Shown: positions 36,778 through 45,525, counted from the stretch's first letter. The stretch is 64,000 nucleotides of DNA from JAVBUY01 sp031552735 (GCA_031552735.1 JAVBMF010000001.1:19658-83657), one strand, 5' to 3'. Notes: generated by a model from the sequence alone, not told the origin. Program-made: numbers and translations.

Positions 36778-37691
36778 TACGCCTGACCGATGAAAAAGAC
36801 TGGACACTAGGGCCCTGCGCGGTGGCGTTGGGCATGTTTGACGGCGTGCACATAGGGCACGCGCAGCTGATTGACGAGGCGAACCGTCTGGCGCAAGCGC
36901 AGGGGCTGGTCAGCGCAGTGTACACGTTTGACACGCATCCACTGGCGGTGCTGCGGCCACAGGGCGCGCCCCCGGCGCTGTGCACGCCGCAGGAAAAGGC
37001 CGACAAACTGGCGGCGCTCGGACTGGGCGCGCTGGTGATGCGCCCGTTTGACAAATCGCTGGCGGAGATGTCCGCCGAGGATTTTGTGGCGCATCTGGCA
37101 AAGGCGCTGCAACCGCGCGAGGTGATCGTGGGCTTCAATTACTCGTTTGGCGCGCGCGGTGTGGGCGATGCCGCGCTGCTGACGCGCCTAGGTGAACGGC
37201 TGGGCTTTCGCACGCGCGTGATGCCGCCGGTCTGCTGGCAGGGCGAGCCGGTGTCCTCCTCGCGCATCCGCGCGGCACTGACCGCCGGGGAAATGGATGC
37301 GGTGCGCGATATGCTGGGCGGTGCGTACACGATTTCTGGCGTGGTGGCGCACGGCAAGCGCATTGGGCGCACGCTGGGCTTTCCCACTGCCAACCTGTCG
37401 CTGCCCAATGGCAAGGCGCTGCCGCCCTATGGCGTGTATGCCGCCTGGGCGCGGACACAGGCGCAACGCTATCCGGCGGTGATGAACATTGGCGCGCACC
37501 CGACCGCCCCGGAGGGCGCACCAACCGCAGAGGTGTATCTGCTGGACGCCGATGTGGCACTCTATGACCAGCCGCTGACCGCAACGCTGGAAAAATGGCT
37601 GCGACCCGAGCGGCGGTTTGACAGCCTGGACGCGCTGAAGGCGCAGATCGGGCAAGATGTGGAAGTGGCGCGGCGTTGTTTGCAAAAATGA
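36774..37691 (+). CDS. ribF: Bifunctional riboflavin kinase/FAD synthetase
   Basis: Makes FMN and FAD from riboflavin. 305 aa. The N-terminal nucleotidyltransferase has ALGMFDGVHIGHAQLI and VSSSRIRAAL. The C-terminal kinase has IGRTLGFPTANLSLP. It overlaps truB by 4 bases and closes the rimP-ribF operon in the order usual for Bacillota. No FMN riboswitch is visible. Confidence 0.97.
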   Translation: MIRLTDEKDWTLGPCAVALGMFDGVHIGHAQLIDEANRLAQAQGLVSAVYTFDTHPLAVLRPQGAPPALCTPQEKADKLAALGLGALVMRPFDKSLAEMSAEDFVAHLAKALQPREVIVGFNYSFGARGVGDAALLTRLGERLGFRTRVMPPVCWQGEPVSSSRIRAALTAGEMDAVRDMLGGAYTISGVVAHGKRIGRTLGFPTANLSLPNGKALPPYGVYAAWARTQAQRYPAVMNIGAHPTAPEGAPTAEVYLLDADVALYDQPLTATLEKWLRPERRFDSLDALKAQIGQDVEVARRCLQK

Positions 37692-37692
37692 G

Positions 37693-37721
37693 TTTACAAA
37701 GATCATTGTGCATGATACAAT
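37693..37721 (+). promoter_or_regulatory. Promoter of rpsO
   Basis: TTTACA, 17 bp, TACAAT, leaving a leader of about 90 bases before rpsO. I cannot recognise a known S15-binding structure in the leader. Confidence 0.6.
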
Positions 37722-37817
37722 GAATGGCAATGCTTTTGAACCTTTCGCTAGGTTGACCGACACTCCGACGGCTTACTTTGCGCAAGGGGATTGAACGAAA
37801 AAATGGAGGGAAACATC

Positions 37818-38081
37818 ATGGACAAGACCCACAAGACAGAAGTAATCCAAGGCTATGCCCGCCACGAGGGCGACACCGGTTCTCCTGAGGTGCAGGTCGC
37901 GCTGCTGACCGACCGCATCAACCACCTCAACGAGCACCTGCTGGAGCACAAGAACGACCACCACTCGCGCCGCGGCCTGCTGCTGATGGTTGGTCAGCGC
38001 CGTGGACTGCTGGACTATCTGAAGAAAACCGACATCGAGCGCTACCGCTCGCTGATCGCCAGCCTGAACCTGCGCAAGTAA
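37818..38081 (+). CDS. rpsO: 30S ribosomal protein S15
   Basis: 87 aa binding 16S rRNA in the platform. Standard features: GDTGSPEVQVALLTDRI, HSRRGLLLMVGQRRGLLDYL and RYRSLIASLNLRK. ATG 37818 behind GGAGGG. Followed by pnp, the order also seen in Bacillus. Confidence 0.98.
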   Translation: MDKTHKTEVIQGYARHEGDTGSPEVQVALLTDRINHLNEHLLEHKNDHHSRRGLLLMVGQRRGLLDYLKKTDIERYRSLIASLNLRK

Positions 38082-38096
38082 GGGCCTCCGATGATT

Positions 38097-38142
38097 AAAG
38101 CCGTCCTTTGGGAAAGCAGTATGCCGACCAAATGCCGGCTTT
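38097..38142 (+). other. rpsO-pnp intergenic hairpin
   Basis: AAAGCCG pairs with CGGCTTT across a 32-base loop, followed by TTTC. A shorter GCCG/CGGC alternative overlaps it. It may be a partial terminator or processing site, as known between rpsO and pnp in other bacteria. Confidence 0.5.
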
Positions 38143-38200
38143 TCTAGCGCCAGCCCCTTCTGTTATTTTTACTGGAGATGCCGAAAGGAGACCCTTTTTC

Positions 38201-40360
38201 ATGCACAAGGTATTCGAAATGGACTTTGCCGGACGGACACTGTCGCTGGACTTCGGCAAATATGCCGGACAAGCCAACGGCTCCGTACTGGTGCGCTATG
38301 GTGAGACGGTGGTGATCGTCGCCGCGACCGCCTCGCAGAAGCCGCGCGAGGGCATGGACTTCTTCCCGCTGAGCGTGGACTTTGAGGAAAAATACTATGC
38401 TGCGGGCAAAATTCCCGGTGGCTATATCAAGCGTGAAGGTCGCCCCAGCGAAAAGGCGGTCCTGACCTCGCGCCTGATCGACCGCCCGATCCGCCCGCTG
38501 TTCCCCAAGGGCATGCGCAATGATGTGCAGGTGGTCGCGCAGACGCTGTCTGTCGATGTCAACCTGCCGCCGGAGATCCCGGCGATGATCGGCGCGTCCG
38601 CTGCGCTGAGCGTGTCGGATATCCCGTTTGGCGGCCCCACCGGCTCGGTGATGGTCGGCCTGATCGGTGGCGAGTACATCCTGAACCCCGATCTGGCGCA
38701 GCGCGAGAAGAGCGACCTGCACCTGATCGTCGCGGGCACCAAGGATGCCGTGATGATGGTGGAAGCCGGTGCCAAAGAAGTCAGCGAAAAGACCATGCTG
38801 GACGGCATCATGTTTGCGCATGGCCACATCAAGACGCTGGTGGAGTTTCAGGAAAAGATCGTCGCGGAAATCGGCAAGGCGAAGAAGGAGTTCCCGCTGT
38901 CTTTGACCGGCGAGGACATCAAGGCCGCCGTGCGCGAGTTTGCGTATGACAAGTGCGTATGGTCGTTTGACACCTTTGACAGGAGCGAGCGCCAGACGCG
39001 CGAGGAGCAGGTCAAGGCCGAGGTGCAGGCGCACTTTGCCGAGCAGTTCGCCGGTCGTGCCGGGGAAATCGGCGACGCGCTGTATTACCTGAACAAAGAA
39101 ATCATGCGCAAGAAGATTCTGGACGACGGCGTCCGCCCCGATGGCCGCAAGCTGACCGAGGTGCGCCCGATCTGGTGCGAAACCTCTGTGCTGCCGCGCC
39201 CGCATGGCTCGGCGGTGTTCACGCGCGGTGAAACGCAGGTCATGTCCATCGCCACACTGGGCTCCATCGGCGAGTCGCAGATGCTGGACGGACTGAGCCC
39301 CGAGACCACCAAGCGCTATATGCATCACTACAACTTCCCGCCGTATTCCACCGGTGAGGCGGGCCGCATGAAGAGCCCCGGCCGCCGCGAGATCGGCCAC
39401 GGTGCGCTGGCTGAGCGCGCGCTTGAGCCGGTGATCCCGGACGAGGAGACCTTCCCGTACGCGATCCGCGTGGTCAGCGAAGTCATGAGCTCCAACGGTT
39501 CCACCTCGCAGGCTTCGGTGTGCGGCTCCACGCTGTCGCTGATGGATGCCGGTGTGCCGCTGAAAGCCCCGATTGCGGGCGCCGCGATGGGTCTGATCAA
39601 GGACGCCGACTCCAGCAAGGTGGCAGTGCTGACCGACATTCAGGGTCTGGAGGACTTCCTCGGCGACATGGACTTCAAGGTCGCGGGCTCGATGAACGGC
39701 ATCACCGCTATTCAGATGGATATCAAGATCAAGGGCATCGACGAGCCGATTCTGCGTCAGGCGCTGGCGCAAGCGCTGGACGCCCGCCTGCATATCCTGG
39801 GCAAGATGCTCGAAACGCTGCCGCAGCCGCGTCCGGAGCTGTCGAAGTACGCACCGAAGATCATTCGCTTCATGATCAACCCCGAGAAGATTCGCGAGGT
39901 CATTGGACCGGGCGGCAAGATGATCAACAAGATCATCGCCGAAACCGGTGTGAAGATCGACATCGAGGACGACGGCCGCGTGTTCATCTCCACCCCCGAT
40001 GTGGATGCCGCCGACAAGGCGCGCCGCATCATTGAGGGCATCGCCAAGGATGTCGAGGTGGGCGACGTGTACATGGGCAAGGTCGTGCGCATCATGAACT
40101 TTGGCGTGTTTGTCGAGCTGCTGCCCGGCAAGGACGGCATGATCCACATCTCCAAGCTGGCCAATGGCCGCGTGGAGAAGTGCGAGGATGTGGTGAGCAT
40201 CGGCGACGAGATCGAGGTGCGCGTGGCCGAGGTCGATGCGCAGGGTCGCGTCAATCTGGTGCGCAACGACATCACCTATGACCGTCCGGACGCCCCGGCG
40301 CGCCCCATGGGCGATCGTCGCCCGCCGCGCCGTGAGAGCTCCGGCCCGCGCCGCGACTAA
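38201..40360 (+). CDS. pnp: Polyribonucleotide nucleotidyltransferase
   Basis: Phosphorolytic 3'-5' exoribonuclease. 719 aa. Two RNase PH-like cores, the first with GKIPGGYIKREGRPSE and the second with MSPETTKRYMHHYNFPP-like sequence and GRREIGHGALAERAL. KH domain with the IGPGGKMINKII loop, then an S1 domain. The tail is short and Arg/Pro-rich. ATG 38201 lies about 10 bases after AAAGGAG; earlier in-frame ATGs fall in the intergenic hairpin. Confidence 0.98.
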   Translation: MHKVFEMDFAGRTLSLDFGKYAGQANGSVLVRYGETVVIVAATASQKPREGMDFFPLSVDFEEKYYAAGKIPGGYIKREGRPSEKAVLTSRLIDRPIRPLFPKGMRNDVQVVAQTLSVDVNLPPEIPAMIGASAALSVSDIPFGGPTGSVMVGLIGGEYILNPDLAQREKSDLHLIVAGTKDAVMMVEAGAKEVSEKTMLDGIMFAHGHIKTLVEFQEKIVAEIGKAKKEFPLSLTGEDIKAAVREFAYDKCVWSFDTFDRSERQTREEQVKAEVQAHFAEQFAGRAGEIGDALYYLNKEIMRKKILDDGVRPDGRKLTEVRPIWCETSVLPRPHGSAVFTRGETQVMSIATLGSIGESQMLDGLSPETTKRYMHHYNFPPYSTGEAGRMKSPGRREIGHGALAERALEPVIPDEETFPYAIRVVSEVMSSNGSTSQASVCGSTLSLMDAGVPLKAPIAGAAMGLIKDADSSKVAVLTDIQGLEDFLGDMDFKVAGSMNGITAIQMDIKIKGIDEPILRQALAQALDARLHILGKMLETLPQPRPELSKYAPKIIRFMINPEKIREVIGPGGKMINKIIAETGVKIDIEDDGRVFISTPDVDAADKARRIIEGIAKDVEVGDVYMGKVVRIMNFGVFVELLPGKDGMIHISKLANGRVEKCEDVVSIGDEIEVRVAEVDAQGRVNLVRNDITYDRPDAPARPMGDRRPPRRESSGPRRD

Positions 40361-40375
40361 TTCAAACGACAGCCG

Positions 40376-40404
40376 ACGGACAAGCGATCGCGCTTGTCCG
40401 TTTT
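40376..40404 (+). terminator. Terminator after pnp
   Basis: A perfect 10-bp stem CGGACAAGCG/CGCTTGTCCG with loop ATCG followed by TTTTG. Confidence 0.85.
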
Positions 40405-40465
40405 GCATCATGACGGATGCATTCAGCCATGCTACACCTATCACAATCGCGGCAAAGGAGCACGC

Positions 40466-41734
40466 ATGTTCAACGAATTTACATTGCCCAATGGGCTGCG
40501 CGTCATTGGTGAGCGCATCCCGCACTTTCGGTCGGTCAGCGTCGGGCTGTGGATTGGCGCGGGCTCGATGTATGAGGCGCAGGCCGACAACGGCCTGTCT
40601 CACTTTGTCGAGCACATGCTTTTTAAGGGCACCGCGTCGCGCGACGCCAAGCAGATCGCGCAGGAGATGGACGCCATCGGCGGCCAGATGAACGCGTTCA
40701 CCGCCAAGGAATGCACCTGCTATTATGCCAAGGTGATGGACGAGCACTTCGAGAATGCCGTCGATCTGCTGAGCGACCTGCTCATGCGCGCCAAGCTCGA
40801 TCCGGTAGAGTTTGAGAAGGAGCGCGGCGTCATTCTGGAGGAAATCTCCATGGTGGAGGACACGCCGGAGGATTTGGTGCACGACATGCTGTCCACCGCG
40901 CACTATAAGGGGCAGGCACTGGCCATGCCGATCCTGGGCCCGGCGGCGCAGATTCGCACCGTGACGCCCGACATGCTGCGCCACTTCCACGCGACGCACT
41001 ATCGGCCGGACAATACCGTGCTGTCGGTGGCGGGCAACTACAAGCTGGAGGAGCTGGAGCGGCTGGCCAATAAGTACCTAGGCGAATGGCAGTCCGACAG
41101 GCCGACCGCGCTGCCGGAGCAGCCGGACGGCTACACGCCGGACGTGCTGTCGCGCGAAAAGGACATCGAGCAGGTGCACATCTGTTTGGGGTATCCGGGC
41201 GTGGCGCAGGGCAGTCTGGATATCTATCCGCTGTCCATTCTCAATAACCTGTTCGGCGGCGGCATGTCCTCGCGCCTGTTCCAGAAGATCCGCGAGGAAC
41301 TGGGCATGGCCTACTCGGTATACAGCTATCCCACGCAGTACCCGGGCAGCGGCATGTTTACGCTGTACGCGGGCACATCGCCGGACAATGCCGAGAAGGT
41401 GATCGGGCTGATCGGCGGCGAGGTGGCGCGGCTGCTGAAGGACGGCATCGACGAGAAAGAGTTCCATCAGGCGCGCGAGCAACTCAAGGGTGGATACATC
41501 CTGGGGTTGGAGAGCGCATCCAGCCGCATGTCGTCGATCGGCCGCAGCAAGCTGCTGCTCGGCCGCGCGCTGGACGAGGAAGAAGTGCTCTCGCGCATCG
41601 CCGCGGTGACACTGGACGACGTGATGCGCGTGGCGCGCGATATATTGACCAAGCCATGCTCGGCGGCGGTGGTTGGCCGCAAGGTGGGCAAGATCGACGT
41701 ACAGGCGCTGCTCAACGCCGGAGCCAACGCGTAG
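40466..41734 (+). CDS. M16-family zinc peptidase (YmxG/MlpA type)
   Basis: 422 aa, the usual length of a single-chain M16B peptidase. Inverted zinc motif HFVEHMLFKGT near residue 48, with the downstream glutamate in the EKERGVILEEISMVEDTPED helix. The C-terminal half is the non-catalytic homologous domain. ATG 40466 behind AAAGGAG. It lies directly downstream of pnp as in Bacillus. The physiological substrate is unknown. Confidence 0.94.
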   Translation: MFNEFTLPNGLRVIGERIPHFRSVSVGLWIGAGSMYEAQADNGLSHFVEHMLFKGTASRDAKQIAQEMDAIGGQMNAFTAKECTCYYAKVMDEHFENAVDLLSDLLMRAKLDPVEFEKERGVILEEISMVEDTPEDLVHDMLSTAHYKGQALAMPILGPAAQIRTVTPDMLRHFHATHYRPDNTVLSVAGNYKLEELERLANKYLGEWQSDRPTALPEQPDGYTPDVLSREKDIEQVHICLGYPGVAQGSLDIYPLSILNNLFGGGMSSRLFQKIREELGMAYSVYSYPTQYPGSGMFTLYAGTSPDNAEKVIGLIGGEVARLLKDGIDEKEFHQAREQLKGGYILGLESASSRMSSIGRSKLLLGRALDEEEVLSRIAAVTLDDVMRVARDILTKPCSAAVVGRKVGKIDVQALLNAGANA

Positions 41735-41749
41735 AGAGGCGGGTGTACA

Positions 41750-42103
41750 ATGGATAAACTGGAGCGGATTTTTTCGCTGCAAAAGATGTTTGACGATGCG
41801 CTGTGTGAGCAACGCGGCCTTGGCGACGTCACCCGCGAGCAGTGGATACAGAAAGAAACGCTGGCCATGCTCTCTGAGTTGGCGGAGCTGATCGACGAGG
41901 TGAACTTCAAGTGGTGGAAGAACCCGAAGCCGATCAATGAGACCGCCATCAAGGAAGAACTGGTCGATGTGCTGCATTTTCTGGTCAGCATGTGCCTGAA
42001 GATGGGCATGGATGCCGAGGAGCTGTGCGCCATGTACGTGCGCAAAAACCAGGAGAACTTTGACCGCCAGCAGGGCAAAAGTGAAAAGCCGGGGTATGCG
42101 TAA
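41750..42103 (+). CDS. dUTPase-like all-alpha NTP pyrophosphohydrolase (MazG-like)
   Basis: 117 aa. The helical core has the metal-binding pattern ELAELIDE ... EELVDVLHFL (ExxE then ExxD), typical of dimeric dUTPases and MazG-like enzymes. The FKWWKNPKPIN segment between them matches small Clostridia dUTP diphosphatases. It lies 15 bases after the M16 gene. The likely role is removing dUTP, but substrate specificity is inferred from the family. Confidence 0.85.
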   Translation: MDKLERIFSLQKMFDDALCEQRGLGDVTREQWIQKETLAMLSELAELIDEVNFKWWKNPKPINETAIKEELVDVLHFLVSMCLKMGMDAEELCAMYVRKNQENFDRQQGKSEKPGYA

Positions 42104-42115
42104 CAAAATTTGCTT

Positions 42116-42152
42116 CCAGAAAACAACCCACGCAGCCAACCGGTTGCGTGGG
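42116..42152. terminator. Bidirectional terminator between convergent genes
   Basis: CCCACGCA/TGCGTGGG stem. Reading the - strand, the stem is followed by TTGTTTT, which serves the membrane-protein gene ending at 42191. Confidence 0.65.
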
Positions 42153-42190
42153 CGCTTTGCATGGACGCACGTGCGAGAATGACGCGCCGC

Positions 42191-42583
42191 TTAGGCCAGT
42201 TCGATAAAGAGCGTGATGACCAGGAATAGAATGATCCACAGCGGGATCAAGGTGATGGCCAGTACGCCTTCAACAAGTGCCGACAGCACGATGGTGGTGA
42301 CGAGCAGCGCAATGGCTGCCCACATCGGCACGCGGCAGCACCAGTTATAGCGGCGCTTGCCGAAGTCCTCAGCTCCCGGCTGTGCGCGTCCGCAGTCCCG
42401 CTTGGCGCAGTCGCAGGCGTTCTCGCTGGCGATGACCGCGATCGCAAAGATCGCCAGCACGCCTAGGAAGAACAGCGGGTTGGGGATCACGATCAGCTGC
42501 ATGCCGGCGGCCAGCAGCGCGATGGTGATCAGCGTGGACACGACAAAGGCAATCAGTGGAGGCTTGCAAATGGGTCTGCACAT
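42191..42583 (-). CDS. Small Cys-containing multi-pass membrane protein, unknown
   Basis: 130 aa. Hydrophobic segments at about 10-30, 37-55, 88-108 and 110-128. A central cytoplasmic or external loop carries CDCAKRDC and a CC pair. ATG 42583 lies 7 bases after AAGGAGAG; the open frame continues upstream but without a binding site. No family recognised. The Cys cluster might bind a metal, but nothing else supports it. Confidence 0.75.
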   Translation of the reverse strand: MCRPICKPPLIAFVVSTLITIALLAAGMQLIVIPNPLFFLGVLAIFAIAVIASENACDCAKRDCGRAQPGAEDFGKRRYNWCCRVPMWAAIALLVTTIVLSALVEGVLAITLIPLWIILFLVITLFIELA

Positions 42584-42642
42584 AAATAATCTCTCCTTGC
42601 TTGCCCCTTTAGGGGTCATTATACTTTATGCGCACCCCCCAA

Positions 42643-42838
42643 AACCGTTCGGCGCGGGACGCCGAAAAGGACGCATCTGCGGGCACTGCGCGTCGCCTGC
42701 TTTGTCGCCGTATTGGACATACGGCTCCGGCAGACAGGCTAGCGCTTTGCTCACATCTGCGCCCTTTTGGGCGACCCGAAAAAGCGCGAGCAGAACCGTT
42801 CGGCGCGGGACGCCGAAAAGGACGCATCTGCGGGCACT
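42643..42838. repeat. 45-bp direct repeat bracketing a palindromic element
   Basis: An identical 45-base sequence occurs at 42643-42687 and 42794-42838, each containing the hairpin TTCGGCG-CGGGA-CGCCGAA. Between them lies the palindrome 42688-42744 (apex GCCGTAT-TGGAC-ATACGGC, outer GCCTG/CAGGC). A GCCC-TTTT-GGGC hairpin follows. No convincing ORF is inside. The block occupies most of the 42584-42928 gap. Confidence 0.9.
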
Positions 42839-42867
42839 CGAACAAAATGCATGGCCCAATTTTGCCA

Positions 42868-42906
42868 AAAACAAAAACCGCCCGGCAACGCCATTGCCGA
42901 ACGGTT
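42868..42906 (-). terminator. Terminator of the 33-aa membrane protein
   Basis: On the - strand an imperfect stem AACCGTTCGGCAA/TTGCCGGGCGGTT followed by TTTGTTTTTGG, about 25 bases past the stop. Confidence 0.8.
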
Positions 42907-42928
42907 ACAGCACCCTGTGTCTTGCCCC

Positions 42929-43030
42929 TTACCAGGCGAAAATTGCCGGGATGATGATGGTAGCCAAAATGCCGATCACCAGCAGCGCCGCCAGTGTGCG
43001 CACCACAATCTTTTGTGTTCTTGCGGACAT
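42929..43030 (-). CDS. 33-aa single-pass membrane protein
   Basis: MSARTQKIVVRTLAALLVIG... : a short basic start followed by one hydrophobic helix (about residues 11-32). A strong site AAAGGAGG lies 8 bases before ATG 43030. A promoter (TTGCAT-16-TATACT) and a terminator frame it precisely, so it is very probably expressed. Small membrane peptides of this kind are common in Bacillota, usually without known function. Confidence 0.75.
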   Translation of the reverse strand: MSARTQKIVVRTLAALLVIGILATIIIPAIFAW

Positions 43031-43063
43031 CTACATCGCCTCCTTTGATCAGCATCGTCCTAC

Positions 43064-43091
43064 AGTATAGCACAGATCGCGGTGAATGCAA
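43064..43091 (-). promoter_or_regulatory. Promoter of the 33-aa membrane protein
   Basis: On the - strand: TTGCAT, 16 bp, TATACT, about 35 bases before the ATG. Confidence 0.6.
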
Positions 43092-43110
43092 GCCTGACAA
43101 TCACTTATCA

Positions 43111-43139
43111 TGTACAGCGCAGGAAAATGATGGTATACT
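43111..43139 (+). promoter_or_regulatory. Promoter of ppk1
   Basis: TGTACA, 17 bp, TATACT with an upstream TG (extended -10), about 35 bases before the ATG. Confidence 0.5.
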
Positions 43140-43175
43140 CTGACTGATTCGTGTCGAAAACTGGGAGGGAACACC

Positions 43176-45248
43176 ATGCCGCACGACCGAAAAACACAGG
43201 AACAACTGTTTATCAACCGCGAGTGGAGTTGGCTGGCGTTTAATGAGCGTGTGCTTATGGAGGCGGCCAATCTTGACAATCCCGTGTTTGAGCGGATGAA
43301 GTTTCTTTCGATTGTGTCCTCCAATCTGGATGAGTTCTTTATGGTGCGCGTGGCTGGGCTGCGCGACCGCTGCAATGCCGGTGACAAGCAGGAGGACGAC
43401 GCGGGCTGGTCACCCAAGCAGCAACTGACGCACATCATGCCGCGTATCCAGCAGATGATCCGCGACCAGCACCGCATCTTTCACGAGCAGGTGCGCGTCG
43501 ATCTGGCACAGCAGGGCGTGCGCTTTGTGCGCTATGACGAGCTGGACAGCGAGCGCGCCGACTGGGCGGATCGCTACTTCCAGCGTGAGGTATATCCGAT
43601 CCTGACGCCGATGGCGGTGGACGCCAACCGGCCTTTTCCCTACATCGCCACGCGCAGCCTGAACATTGGCGTGCTGCTGGAGAAAAAGGGCGGAAAGACC
43701 GACTTTGCCACCGTGCAGGTGCCGTCGGGCCTGCCGCGCGCCATCCAGCTGCCCGCCACAAACGGCGAGTCCGGCTGTGATTTGCTGATGCTCGAGGACC
43801 TGATGATGAGCGGCATCCACCGGCTGTTCGTCGGCCGCCGCGTGCGCTGCTGCGCCGCGTACCGCATTACGCGCAGCACCGATTTTCCCATCGACGAAGA
43901 CGATGACGGCAGCATTCTGGTGCAAGTAGAGAGCAGCCTGAAGAAGCAGAAGTGGGGCGCGGTCATCCGGCTGGAGGTCGAGCACGACATGGACGAGGAG
44001 CTGCTGCGGGTGCTGCGGCACGCGCTGTTCGCGACCCGCGATGAGGTATACCCGCTGCACGCGCCGCTCAACCTGACCTTCCTGCTCAAGCAAATCTATG
44101 GCTTGCCCGGCTTTGATCCCTGTCGCTATCCGGCGTTTGCCGCGCCGATCCCGCCAGCGCTGGACGTGCCGGAGGGCGGGCTGTGGGACGTGATCCGCAC
44201 GAAGGATCGCGTGGTGCATCATCCCTACGACAGTTTTGAGCCGGTGGTGCGCTTTGTGCAGGACGCCGCGCGCGATCCGAATGTGCTGGCCATCAAGCAG
44301 ACGCTGTACCGCGTCAGTGGTCATTCGCCGATCATGCGCGCGCTGGCCGACGCTGCCGAGGCGGGCAAGCAGGTGACGGTACTGCTGGAGATCAAAGCGC
44401 GCTTTGACGAGGAGAACAATATCCAGTGGGGCAAGCGCCTGGAGCGCGCAGGCTGCCACGTGATCTATGGCCTAAAGAAGCTCAAAACCCACGCGAAGAT
44501 TACGCTGGTGGTGCGACGCGAGGAGGCGGGCATTCGCCGCTATGTGCATCTGGCGACCGGCAACTACAACGACATCACAGCGACGATGTATACCGACGCG
44601 GGGATGTTTACCGCTGACCCAGTGCTCGGCGAGGACGCTGCGGAGTTCTTTAACATGCTGACCGGATTCTCCGACTCCCCACGGCTGAACAAGCTGGTCT
44701 ATGCGCCACAGCACCTGCGCGACAAGCTGATCGCGCTGATCCGCCGCGAGGCTGAGCACGCGCGCGCCGGGCAGCCTGCCGCTATCACCGCGAAGATGAA
44801 CGCGCTGCTCGACGGCGAGATTGCCGAGGAGCTGTACGACGCCAGCCAGGCGGGGGTGAACATTCGCCTGCTGGTGCGCGGCATCTGTTGCCTGCGCCCC
44901 GGCGTGCCTGGCCACTCCGACCGCATCACTGTGCATTCCATTGTTGGACGCTTTTTGGAGCATACGCGCATCTATCACTTTGCTAACGCCGGGCAGGACG
45001 AGCTGTACATGGCCAGCGCCGACTGGATGACGCGCAATCTGGATCATCGCGTGGAGCTGTTCTTCCCGGTGGAGGACAAGGAATGCCATGCGCGTGTGCT
45101 GGACATTCTGGAGAGGAGCTGGCGCGACAACGCCAAGACCTGGGTATCGGACAGCGCGGGCGACTACCACCGCGTCCAGCGCGGCGAGGACGAGCCGGTG
45201 TGTAACGCGCAGGAGGCGTTTATTCAGGAGGCGCTCGCGCGGCATTGA
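43176..45248 (+). CDS. ppk1: Polyphosphate kinase 1
   Basis: Reversible polymerisation of the ATP gamma-phosphate into polyphosphate. 690 aa. N-terminal domain start FINREWSWLAFNERVLMEA, SSNLDEFFMVRVAGL, and the middle SFEPVVRFVQDAARDPNVLAIKQTLYR with the catalytic core. The phosphorylated His lies in YVHLATGNYN, and the second core helix region in DWMTRNLDHRVELFFP. ATG 43176 behind GGGAGGGA. It is monocistronic; the promoter of the next unit overlaps its stop codon. Confidence 0.97.
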   Translation: MPHDRKTQEQLFINREWSWLAFNERVLMEAANLDNPVFERMKFLSIVSSNLDEFFMVRVAGLRDRCNAGDKQEDDAGWSPKQQLTHIMPRIQQMIRDQHRIFHEQVRVDLAQQGVRFVRYDELDSERADWADRYFQREVYPILTPMAVDANRPFPYIATRSLNIGVLLEKKGGKTDFATVQVPSGLPRAIQLPATNGESGCDLLMLEDLMMSGIHRLFVGRRVRCCAAYRITRSTDFPIDEDDDGSILVQVESSLKKQKWGAVIRLEVEHDMDEELLRVLRHALFATRDEVYPLHAPLNLTFLLKQIYGLPGFDPCRYPAFAAPIPPALDVPEGGLWDVIRTKDRVVHHPYDSFEPVVRFVQDAARDPNVLAIKQTLYRVSGHSPIMRALADAAEAGKQVTVLLEIKARFDEENNIQWGKRLERAGCHVIYGLKKLKTHAKITLVVRREEAGIRRYVHLATGNYNDITATMYTDAGMFTADPVLGEDAAEFFNMLTGFSDSPRLNKLVYAPQHLRDKLIALIRREAEHARAGQPAAITAKMNALLDGEIAEELYDASQAGVNIRLLVRGICCLRPGVPGHSDRITVHSIVGRFLEHTRIYHFANAGQDELYMASADWMTRNLDHRVELFFPVEDKECHARVLDILERSWRDNAKTWVSDSAGDYHRVQRGEDEPVCNAQEAFIQEALARH

Positions 45249-45273
45249 CATTCCGCCATGCGCCGCATATAAT
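45245..45273 (+). promoter_or_regulatory. Consensus promoter of the cysE-cysS T-box transcript
   Basis: Exact TTGACA, 17 bp, exact TATAAT. It overlaps the last bases of ppk1. Confidence 0.85.
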
Positions 45274-45279
45274 ACTCTC

Positions 45280-45525
45280 AACCGCATATTTGGGCAACGA
45301 ACGGGAGAGTATCCGACAGACCACCCCCAGAGAGCACGCGCCATCGGCTGAAAGCGCGCGCGGGCAGGCGGCGGAGAAGTGCACCCGGGAGCCCGCGCAC
45401 CGAGGCTGGAGGGCATTAGGCTGCGCCGTGACGCCGCGATAAGGCGATGGAGCGGGCGATATGTGTCGCCAAGCAGAGTGGAACCGCGGGAGACCGCCTC
45501 TGATCAGGGGCAGGTCTCCTTTTTG
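45280..45525 (+). promoter_or_regulatory. T-box riboswitch, tRNA-Cys responsive
   Basis: Leader RNA that reads tRNA-Cys charging and controls cysE-cysS. The T-box core AGAGTGGAACCGCGGG is at 45475-45490. The variable base in TGGN is A, which pairs with the U discriminator of tRNA-Cys. The terminator GGAGACC/GGTCTCC with TTTTT is at 45489-45525, and its 5' arm overlaps the antiterminator. A likely Cys specifier TGC is at 45380-45382 within GAAGTGCAC. The long GC-rich stem I fills the region before it. Direct downstream genes are cysE and cysS, fitting the specifier. Confidence 0.92.

Noticed and set aside
38144..40999. 951-codon open frame antisense to pnp
   Set aside because: pnp on the + strand is complete with all motifs. 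The antisense frame is rich in His, Ala and Arg and crosses the pnp terminator and the M16 start.
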